Source of the DNA: JAHHTP01 sp964587555
Lineage (GTDB): Bacteria > Bacillota > Clostridia > Oscillospirales > Ruminococcaceae
DNA: 24,625 bases
Reading direction: 5' to 3'
Assembly: GCA_964587555.1 (NCBI GenBank)
Contig: CAZPLR010000032.1
Span: 1 to 24,625 of the forward strand
Positions 15,138 to 21,481 of the stretch are shown in pieces. Position 1 is the stretch's first letter. Each line of letters begins with the position of its first letter. The translations under genes and the position numbers were made by a program. The notes under the pieces are model-generated. The model searched no databases. It was not told the origin of the DNA and was given only the letters and a program-made list of their open reading frames with translations.

Positions 15138-15674
15138 TTAAGCAAAAAGCTTTTTAGCAAGTCCTGTTTTTAAAAACAGATAGTACAGCGGAACGCCGAG
15201 CAGGTAACAGGAGATCAGCTCTCCCGCTCCCACCTGCGTCATATTCAAAAACAGAATGCTCGGGTTCAGGCTTCCAAAATAGACAAAGGAAATCTCAAAC
15301 CCGACGATTGCCGCATTAAACAGCACCGGAAAGATTTGGGAGAAAAATAATCCCTTTTTTCCGGGCAGCTTTTTGCCGGTCAAATAGATAAGCAGCGCCG
15401 CAAACAGCGTTGCCAACGCGCCAAACAGCGTATCCAAAACGCCGGCGGGGTTCAATCCTATCGCAAAGCCGATCAGATTCGCAAACGCGCATCCCAAGGT
15501 AAGCCCCGGGACAGCTGAGAGATCAAACAGCGGTAGAATACACAGCGCCTCAGCAAAACGCAGCTGCACCCCGCCGAACGATGCGATCGGCACGACCAGC
15601 GTAAGCAGCGCATACACTGCCGCAATCATCGCCGCTTTTAAAAGAAAAATCAATTTTTTATGTCCCGTCTTCAT
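15138..15674 (-). CDS. queT: QueT-family transporter (queuosine precursor uptake, ECF S component type)
   Basis: A 178-residue membrane protein with about five to six hydrophobic segments (about 10-27, 45-75, 82-100, 110-130, 150-170). The QueT signature GGVQLRFAEALCILPLF (34-50) and the GLTLGCAFANLIGF block (57-70) are seen. Members serve as substrate-binding S components of energy-coupling-factor transporters and are linked to uptake of queuosine precursors; substrate is by family, not shown here. The start follows AAGGAG at 6 nt. The start codon lies only 31 bp from that of the divergent esterase. No preQ1 riboswitch fits in that gap, and the ECF ATPase/T subunits are not in the window. 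Confidence 0.88.
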   Translation of the reverse strand: MKTGHKKLIFLLKAAMIAAVYALLTLVVPIASFGGVQLRFAEALCILPLFDLSAVPGLTLGCAFANLIGFAIGLNPAGVLDTLFGALATLFAALLIYLTGKKLPGKKGLFFSQIFPVLFNAAIVGFEISFVYFGSLNPSILFLNMTQVGAGELISCYLLGVPLYYLFLKTGLAKKLFA

Positions 15675-15705
15675 AAAAGCTCCTTATAAACGAAAGAAGG
15701 TTCCA

Positions 15706-16371
15706 ATGAAATCATTTACAATCCATGCCCGCCGGTGCTTTTTGCAGGAGATCGGCGACGCTCAAAAAATCGATACCGCCGCCGTTCTCGCGCTCGGCGG
15801 CAACGCCGAGGATGAGCTTCCGCAGATCGCACAGAATATAGGCGCACCCGGCAGAGAAAAAGGGCTTTTGCTTGCCGCCTTTTCCGCAGAAGATTGGAAC
15901 GCCGCGTTCTCGCCATGGACGACGGACGAGTTTCCCGGCGGCGGCAAAGAAACGCTTTCCTTCCTGCAAAAGAATTTTCTGCCCGCAATCCGGGAGGAAT
16001 ACCCGAGAATCAAACGATTCGTCATCGCGGGATATTCGCTTGCAGGGTTGTTCGCTCTGTGGTGCCTGACCGAATCCAATATGTTTGAAGGCGCTGTAAG
16101 CTGCTCCGGCTCGCTCTGGTATTCGGAGTGGTCCTTCTATGCGCGGCAGCAGGATTATTCCAAAAAGACCGTTTATCTCAGCCTTGGCGGAAAAGAGGAA
16201 AAGACCAAAATAAAACGGATGGCATCAGTCGGGGATGCCACCCGCGCACAATACGCGCTGATGAAGCAGCAGCAATGCCGCTGCACGCTGCAATGGAATC
16301 CGGGCGGGCATTTCACCGATCCGGCCGGACGCACCGCCAAGGGGATCGTCTGGCTCTTATCCCATCTCTGA
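15706..16371 (+). CDS. Putative esterase, alpha/beta hydrolase (esterase D type)
   Basis: A 221-residue cytosolic alpha/beta-hydrolase without a signal peptide. The nucleophile elbow is GYSLAG (109-114, Ser111), preceded by the strand RFVIA and followed by a family-typical GLFALW helix. A conserved SCSGSLWY (132-139) follows, as in the putative-esterase family. The acid is probably Glu164 or Glu165 in LSLGGKEEKT (158-167) and the His is His202 in GGHFTDP. Shorter than average for the family (about 250-300), mainly by a small cap. Substrate unknown; S-formylglutathione hydrolase-like, siderophore esterase-like and feruloyl esterase-like roles are all possible. Ribosome binding site GAAGG lies 6-7 nt upstream. 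It ends 13 nt before the convergent methyltransferase gene, with no terminator visible between them. Confidence 0.8.
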   Translation: MKSFTIHARRCFLQEIGDAQKIDTAAVLALGGNAEDELPQIAQNIGAPGREKGLLLAAFSAEDWNAAFSPWTTDEFPGGGKETLSFLQKNFLPAIREEYPRIKRFVIAGYSLAGLFALWCLTESNMFEGAVSCSGSLWYSEWSFYARQQDYSKKTVYLSLGGKEEKTKIKRMASVGDATRAQYALMKQQQCRCTLQWNPGGHFTDPAGRTAKGIVWLLSHL

Positions 16372-16384
16372 AAGCAGCGTTTCC

Positions 16385-17221
16385 TCAAAAGGTAAAATCG
16401 ATATCGAGATCGTCATCCTCTTCCTCCGGTTGCTCACCTAGAAGCTCGCCGCGCATACAACGGATGTATTCCATACCGTAGGAGTCCTTTCCCAAAAGCA
16501 GCTTCACTGCCGCAAGCGTCTGGCGCATCTGCTCGTTAACCGGATCCGCGATCACGCTGTCCAGCCCGCTGACCGCAGCCATCGCCAGCATCGCCGCATT
16601 GAGGTTCGCCCTGCCCGGCATTCCGAACGAAATATTCGAAAGCCCGCAGACGGTGTGCGCACCCGGGGCAGCCGTTTGCAGCAGCGAAATCACCTCGACC
16701 AGCCGCTTTCCCGCCTGATCATCTGACGCAATCGCAGCGGCAATTGCGTCAATATAGACGTTTTCCGGCTTTACGCCGGCGGCAGTCACCCTCTCAAAAA
16801 GCCTGCACGCCTGATCGACGATATCCTCCGCAGCAGCGTCTCCCTCGACCACCGGCATACAGACAACGCCGCAGCCCCTCTGCGCCGCAAGCGAGATGAT
16901 CTCAGCAAACTTATCGTCCAGCGTCACCGAGTTTAAGATAACCCTGCGATCCTCACAGCGGGAAAGCGCACTTTTCATGACCGCTGGATTCTGCGAGTCG
17001 ATCATGATCCCCGCTTTGCTGTTTTGCAGGATCAGCGAAATGACCCACGCCATCCGCTCCTCCTCCTGCTCGCCTAAAATCGCAGTATTGCAGTCAAGAT
17101 AATCCGCCCCCGCCGCCGACTGCGCCTTAATCAGACCAATGATCGCCGCTTCGTCCTGATCCCTGAGCGCAGCGAGCGTTTTTGAGATTGAGCTGTTCAA
17201 TTTTTCACCAATGATAATCAT
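16385..17221 (-). CDS. Methyltetrahydrofolate methyltransferase domain protein (MetH pterin-binding module)
   Basis: A 278-residue TIM-barrel of the dihydropteroate-synthase-like/methyl-THF-binding type, matching the pterin-binding domain of methionine synthase or AcsE. Seen: IGEKLN at the start, YLDCNTA (41-47, LDxN usually), GIMIDSQNPAVM, VILNSVTLD, VYIDAIAAAI, CGLSNISFGMP and a final ADPVNEQM. These bind folate and a methyl-donor. The C-terminus ends in an unusual acidic tail EEEDDDLDIDFTF. The ATG at 17221 has AAAGGAAG at 10 nt; a much longer reading upstream has a Cys/Arg-rich composition and is a shadow in the preceding gene. Its ATG overlaps the stop of the homocysteine methyltransferase/MTHFR gene (TCAT at 17218-17221), so the two act together, probably in methionine synthesis. 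No corrinoid-binding domain is present in it. Confidence 0.87.
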   Translation of the reverse strand: MIIIGEKLNSSISKTLAALRDQDEAAIIGLIKAQSAAGADYLDCNTAILGEQEEERMAWVISLILQNSKAGIMIDSQNPAVMKSALSRCEDRRVILNSVTLDDKFAEIISLAAQRGCGVVCMPVVEGDAAAEDIVDQACRLFERVTAAGVKPENVYIDAIAAAIASDDQAGKRLVEVISLLQTAAPGAHTVCGLSNISFGMPGRANLNAAMLAMAAVSGLDSVIADPVNEQMRQTLAAVKLLLGKDSYGMEYIRCMRGELLGEQPEEEDDDLDIDFTF

Positions 17222-18975
17222 TCTGTTTTTCTTCCTTTCATACGGACATATTGCAGCAGTTCCAATGTAAAATCGACCTTTTTCATCGGAGTCATCAGAT
17301 AAAAGCCGTCCGCAAGATCGTACACCGCATCGATCAGTTCGCGGCAATACCGAAGGCTGATCTCCTTGACCTGCTCCTTCTCCTTCCCTTTTAACTCCTC
17401 CAAAAGAGATTCCGGAATATCGATGCCGGTCACCTCGTTATTCAGAAACAGCGCATTTTTATACCCTGCAACCGGCATTAGCCCAACAAAGATCGGAACC
17501 GAAAGCATTTCCTTTGCCTCCCGCACCCGGTTGACTCCCTGCTCGGAGTAAATCGGCTGGGTGAAAAGGCACTGCGCGCCGGCGTCGATCTTTTTTTGCG
17601 CGCGCTTACATTCAGACGCAAAATGAACTGCGCTTGTATTAAGCGCCGCACAGACATAAAACGGGCGCTCGCGAAAAACCTCTTCATTCAGCCGCTCCAT
17701 ATAGGAGATCAGCCCAACAGAGGAAAACTGGAACACATTTTTAATCTCGCCGCGCACCGAAGGCTCAACCGGATCGCCGGTGATCGCCAAGATCTCGCGG
17801 ATTCCCTCGATTCCCGCCGCGATAAGCTGTCCCTTGATCGCGATCAGGTTACGGTCGCGGCAGGTCATATGCGGGATAACCGAAACGCCGGTTTCGCGGG
17901 CGATCTTTGCCGCGGTCAGAATAGAATCCGCCCTCGCCTTGGCAAGCGGCGCATCCGGGATTGTAATGTAATCCGCTCCCGCTTCCTTCAAACGCTGCGC
18001 CGCCTGCATCGTAAAGGTGCAGTCTAAGCTGTCCGGCGCGGGGATCTCGACTGCAACCGGCTTGCCACACCAACTATGCAGCTTGTGCTGATAAAGCGGA
18101 TCCCTCCGCAACGCCCTTTCCTGCGGCAATGGGAGTCTTTTTGGCGTAGGAGCCGCGCTGTTTTCGCGCTTTGCCAGCGCGTTTGCCAGCGCCAAAATAT
18201 GCTTTGGCGTTGTGCCGCAGCATCCGCCAAGTCCCAACACGCCGGATTCTGCAAGCATTACCGCCTTTTGCGCAAAATACTCCGGACTGCTGCCATACAT
18301 CATCCGCCCGTTTTCCAGCGCCGGATAGCCGGCATTCGGCATAATAATCAGATGCCTTTCCTCCGCCGCAAGCCCGTCCAAAAGTGTTTTCATATGCACC
18401 GGTCCGCACAAACAGTTCAGTCCCGCATGGTCGGCGTACCTTGCCGCCGCGCGCAGCAGCGGCTTATAATATCCGCCGGTTTGGGTGTAGCCGTCGGTGG
18501 AAACAGCAAAGGAGATGACGACAACCGCATCCGCCCTTTCGCAGCGGATATGCGCCACCGCCTTTAAAAGCGGCGTAAGCTCCGGCATGGTTTCAAACAA
18601 AAAGTACCTCGCGCCGCAGCTTAAAAACATCTTGACCAATTCCAAATAGCCTTCTTCCCGCCGCCGCTCCTCAGAAAACGGGATCGGACCGATGTCCGCG
18701 TAAACGTCGGCGTTATAATCCGCCGCCGCAACCGACGCGATTTCATACGCAGTCTGAATCAGCCGAAAGCGGGCATCCTTATCCGCGATAAGCGCCTCGT
18801 TCACACCAAAGGTGTCGGTCTTGATCGCGTTTGCACCGCTGGAAAGATATTGCCGGTGGATCATCTCCACCGTTGTGGGATCATCGCGTACCGCAAACTC
18901 CGGCGCAATCCCGCGCTGGGAAGCGGCAGTGCACAAAGCATAGTAGGTGCCAAACGCACCGTCAAACAACAGCAT
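17218..18975 (-). CDS. Bifunctional homocysteine S-methyltransferase / methylenetetrahydrofolate reductase
   Basis: A 585-residue fusion of the YitJ type. The N-terminal domain (about 1-275) is a homocysteine methyltransferase barrel with zinc ligands Cys188 (GLNCLCG) and Cys252-Cys253 (GGCCGTTP) and start MLLFDGAFGT. The C-terminal domain (about 295-585) is a MetF-like 5,10-methylene-THF reductase with IPHMTCRDRN (367-376), ILAITGDP (395-402), CLFTQPIY and GLMPVAGYKNALFLNN. It thus makes methyl-THF and accepts homocysteine in one chain. The start follows AAAGGAA at 8 nt. It lies 25 nt behind rnz and overlaps the methyl-THF methyltransferase gene by 4 nt. The three parts of a MetH (homocysteine, pterin, and reductase partner) are thereby encoded side by side, but not the cobalamin or reactivation domain. 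Confidence 0.92.
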   Translation of the reverse strand: MLLFDGAFGTYYALCTAASQRGIAPEFAVRDDPTTVEMIHRQYLSSGANAIKTDTFGVNEALIADKDARFRLIQTAYEIASVAAADYNADVYADIGPIPFSEERRREEGYLELVKMFLSCGARYFLFETMPELTPLLKAVAHIRCERADAVVVISFAVSTDGYTQTGGYYKPLLRAAARYADHAGLNCLCGPVHMKTLLDGLAAEERHLIIMPNAGYPALENGRMMYGSSPEYFAQKAVMLAESGVLGLGGCCGTTPKHILALANALAKRENSAAPTPKRLPLPQERALRRDPLYQHKLHSWCGKPVAVEIPAPDSLDCTFTMQAAQRLKEAGADYITIPDAPLAKARADSILTAAKIARETGVSVIPHMTCRDRNLIAIKGQLIAAGIEGIREILAITGDPVEPSVRGEIKNVFQFSSVGLISYMERLNEEVFRERPFYVCAALNTSAVHFASECKRAQKKIDAGAQCLFTQPIYSEQGVNRVREAKEMLSVPIFVGLMPVAGYKNALFLNNEVTGIDIPESLLEELKGKEKEQVKEISLRYCRELIDAVYDLADGFYLMTPMKKVDFTLELLQYVRMKGRKTE

Positions 18976-19000
18976 TTATTTTTCCTTTCAAAGCAGCCCC

Positions 19001-19897
19001 TTATAATGTGATCCGCTCGCCGTCGACAGGGGTAAGCGTGTTTGGAAATATGGCTTTTGCAGAAGCCTCAAAATCTTTTGGATTTTTCAGCGCCGGACTA
19101 TAGTGGGTCAGCCAAAGCCGCTTTGCATTCGCCTTTTTTGCGAGTGATGCGGCCTGTAAGAAAACCATATGCCCGCGCACCATCATCTTATCTGCCTTTT
19201 CCATATCGCCGTACATTCCCTCGCAGACCATCAAATCAGCATTTTTCGCAAAATCGGCGATCTCATCAAAGCAAACGGTGTCGGTGGTATAGCTGATGAT
19301 GATTGGCTTGCGCGGCGCGCCGGCGACGTCCGCCTGCGTATAGACGCGCTCCCCAACGGCAACGCTTTCCCCGCGATGCAGCCGCTGCCAATACTCCTGC
19401 GGCACGCCATTTTTCTCCGCCAGCACCGGATCAAACACCGCCGGCCGGTTTAAGGTCAAGCGATAACCAAGGCAAGGCAGCGTATGCCGCAGCGGAAGGA
19501 TATCCACTGTGAAGCCATGCCATGAAAGATGATCAAGCTTCTCGTCAAATTCGTACACATCCACTGGATACGGCAGCATCGGGCAGATACTGCAAATGCC
19601 GTTGATCGCCTGCATCAGTCCCTTCGGTCCGCAGATCGTGAGCGGCGAACTTTTGCCCAGATTACTCATAGTCAGCAGAAGCCCCGGCAACCCCAAAATA
19701 TGATCGCCGTGAACGTGAGTAATCATGATAAGCTCCAGCCGCGAAAGCTTACAGCCGCAGCGCTCCAGCGCAACCTGCGTACCCTCTCCGCAGTCGATAA
19801 GCGCGCCATGCCCTTCAAACCAGATCCACAAGCAGCTTAAGCTCCGCGCAGGAAGCGGCATCATACCGCCGGTTCCCGCCAAACAGATATCCACCAT
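19001..19897 (-). CDS. rnz: Ribonuclease Z
   Basis: A 298-residue metallo-beta-lactamase-fold endonuclease that trims the 3' trailer of tRNA precursors. Motifs: LAGTGGMMPLPAR (6-18), LIDCGEGTQ (33-41), the zinc motif HVHGDHILG (61-69), a middle SYTTDT with an Asp ligand, VCEGMYGD, a RGHMVFLQAASLAKKA helix, and a C-terminal LTHYSPA His. Length is usual (about 300). Of two Met codons near the N-terminus, the second (19897) is chosen because the first (19915) overlaps the GAAGGAG that precedes it at 8 nt. Own sigma-A promoter at 19954-19982. Its link with the methionine genes behind it is one of shared transcription only, by inference. Confidence 0.94.
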   Translation of the reverse strand: MVDICLAGTGGMMPLPARSLSCLWIWFEGHGALIDCGEGTQVALERCGCKLSRLELIMITHVHGDHILGLPGLLLTMSNLGKSSPLTICGPKGLMQAINGICSICPMLPYPVDVYEFDEKLDHLSWHGFTVDILPLRHTLPCLGYRLTLNRPAVFDPVLAEKNGVPQEYWQRLHRGESVAVGERVYTQADVAGAPRKPIIISYTTDTVCFDEIADFAKNADLMVCEGMYGDMEKADKMMVRGHMVFLQAASLAKKANAKRLWLTHYSPALKNPKDFEASAKAIFPNTLTPVDGERITL

Positions 19898-19953
19898 CGC
19901 TGAAACTCCTTCCAACCGTATTATTCTCAGAAGTCAAAAAGTGCATCATTTAT

Positions 19954-19982
19954 AGTATAGCACAATTTGTGTCGATTGACAA
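19954..19982 (-). promoter_or_regulatory. Sigma-A promoter for the rnz-methionine operon
   Basis: On the minus strand TTGTCA (19977-19982), 17-bp spacer, TATACT (19954-19959). It lies about 57 bp upstream of the rnz start. No S-box, T-box or Met riboswitch is visible in the short leader. Confidence 0.8.
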
Positions 19983-20142
19983 CCGCTATTCGCGCTTTTT
20001 TAACACCTGCCCTAAGAGAACCAAGGGATCCGGCAAGAACAGATCCGGGCGATTCCGTATATGAAAACGCACAAAGCTTTGCCGGCATCGGTACGCCGCG
20101 TAATCCGCCGGCGGCATTCTGCGAATCCATAGCTCTCTCCGC

Positions 20143-20721
20143 CTACCGCAGCAATGCGGGAAACAGTGTGTATAATACTCCGCCGACGACCCCGCAGCCC
20201 AACATAACATAGATTGGGTTAAGCTTCCATCTGCGCAGCACAAACAGCGCGACGGCGAAAATGCCGGCCGCAGCAAAATTGACTGCCGCAAAATCAAGCG
20301 AAAATCCGTGCTCACCCCAGATTGCTGTGACAAAAATAGAAATGCCCGCCGAAGCGATCAGCGCGACAATCACCGGACGCAGACTGCTCAGCACGCCGTC
20401 AACCACTGCCAGCCCTTCAAATTTATAATACAGCACTGCTAGGATAGACACGATAACGCAGGCGGGGAAAATGCAGCCTAAAGTCGCGATAATTCCGCCG
20501 CCGATGCCTGCAACTTTAATGCCGACAAAGGTCGCGGAATTCACCGCGATTGGACCGGGCGTCATCTCGGCGATCGTAATAATATCGGTAAACTGGGTCA
20601 TGGTCAGCCAGCCGTGCCGCTCCACAACCTGCGACTGGATCAGCGGCATCGCGGCATACCCGCCGCCAATGGAAAAAAGCCCTACCTGCATAAAGCTCAA
20701 AAACAGCTCGAAATAAATCAT
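20143..20721 (-). CDS. Chromate transporter family protein, half-length (second of a pair)
   Basis: A 192-residue membrane protein with about five to six hydrophobic segments. It carries the ChrA half signature: FMQVGLFSIGGGYAAMPLI (about 9-27) and EMTPGPIAVNSATFVG (about 51-66). The family (CHR, PF02417) in Clostridia is very often two short genes in tandem that together replace one long chrA. Real substrate in a gut anaerobe is not known; chromate or sulfate-like anion export are the family assignments. The start ATG 20721 follows GGGGGAAG at about 9 nt; a longer reading has hydrophilic arginine-rich sequence. It comes 25 nt after the first half-gene. No terminator was recognised after it; between it and the rnz promoter (19983-20142) I see no gene. 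Confidence 0.9.
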   Translation of the reverse strand: MIYFELFLSFMQVGLFSIGGGYAAMPLIQSQVVERHGWLTMTQFTDIITIAEMTPGPIAVNSATFVGIKVAGIGGGIIATLGCIFPACVIVSILAVLYYKFEGLAVVDGVLSSLRPVIVALIASAGISIFVTAIWGEHGFSLDFAAVNFAAAGIFAVALFVLRRWKLNPIYVMLGCGVVGGVLYTLFPALLR

Positions 20722-20746
20722 CTTTCTTCTTCCCCCTGTCTCTCCG

Positions 20747-21367
20747 TCATGATTCTTTCCTCTGCTCCAGCGCATCCTCGCGCTGCTTTTGCGGATCGCC
20801 TTTTGCTTTTCTGCGCTGCCAAAAGGCTTTCAGCACACCGATCAGCGCGCAAGCTAAAATAATGTACATGACGTTGATCTTTAAAACAAAGTTAGCGATA
20901 AACGCTAAAATCATCAGCGTGATCGAAAGCCATTCCTTCGCGCGTACCACTTTGCTGCCCATATTGATGACCACATCGCAAATCACGGCGGCGATACCGG
21001 ACTGCATTCCCTTCAGCACCGCACTGACCACAGCGTTTGTCCGAAAGGTGTCGTAAAAAAAGGTGACAATAGAAAGAATCAGCAGCGGCGGAAGGATTGT
21101 TCCCAAAATGGAAACTGCGGCGCCAAAAAGCCCCGCAACCCGATAACCGACCAAGATCGCAGCATTGACCGCAATCGCTCCCGGCGAGGATTGCGCAATC
21201 GCCGCCAAATTAAGCATCTCCTCCTCCTCTAGCCAATGCAGCTCGTCCACGAATTTTTTCTTCATCAGCGGAATGATGACAAAGCCGCCGCCAAAGGTGA
21301 ACGCGCTCAGCATAAAGGTAGAGGTAAATAATTTTAGATATTGCTTTGGTGGGATTTTTTTCTTCAC
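20747..21367 (-). CDS. Chromate transporter family protein, half-length (first of a pair)
   Basis: A 206-residue partner of the preceding type, with FTFGGGFVIIPLMKKKFVDE (about 23-42) and IAQSSPGAIAVNAAILVGYR (about 57-76), thus PGAIAVN where the second copy has PGPIAVN. Six or so hydrophobic stretches are followed by a highly charged C-terminal tail (RRKAKGDPQKQREDALEQRKES). No ATG starts this gene: of GTG, TTG and GTG in a row (21373, 21370, 21367), the GTG at 21367 is best placed, 8 nt after AAGGGAG. Its promoter is at 21400-21428. The two genes are probably one transporter with complementary halves in opposite membrane orientation, which is inference from the family. Confidence 0.88.
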   Translation of the reverse strand: MKKKIPPKQYLKLFTSTFMLSAFTFGGGFVIIPLMKKKFVDELHWLEEEEMLNLAAIAQSSPGAIAVNAAILVGYRVAGLFGAAVSILGTILPPLLILSIVTFFYDTFRTNAVVSAVLKGMQSGIAAVICDVVINMGSKVVRAKEWLSITLMILAFIANFVLKINVMYIILACALIGVLKAFWQRRKAKGDPQKQREDALEQRKES

Positions 21368-21399
21368 CAACACCGCTCCCTTATATGTAATCTCCTTTT

Positions 21400-21428
21400 A
21401 TTGTACCGCAAATTCTGCCGTTTGTAAA
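21400..21428 (-). promoter_or_regulatory. Sigma-A promoter for the chromate-type pair
   Basis: On the minus strand TTTACA (21423-21428), 17-bp spacer, TACAAT (21400-21405). It lies directly behind the terminator of the upstream gene. Confidence 0.75.
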
Positions 21429-21431
21429 GCC

Positions 21432-21458
21432 AAAAAAGGCACGGCGTATAGCCGTGCC
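21432..21458 (-). terminator. Terminator of the XRE-beta-helix gene
   Basis: A perfect 8-bp stem, GGCACGGC (21438-21445) with GCCGTGCC (21451-21458), 5-nt loop, followed on the minus strand by six T (21432-21437). It begins 23 nt after the stop codon of the gene at 21482. Confidence 0.9.
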
Positions 21459-21481
21459 CTATTATAAGGAGAAAGAAGGAT

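Noticed and set aside
15675..15705. preQ1 riboswitch in front of queT
   Set aside because: The gap is 31 nt, too short for a promoter and aptamer together, and no aptamer sequence is seen.
19983..20142. Possible terminator or small gene between the chromate pair and rnz
   Set aside because: CCGCCGGCGG and other GC dyads occur but without a T run on either strand, and no start codon with a ribosome binding site was found.
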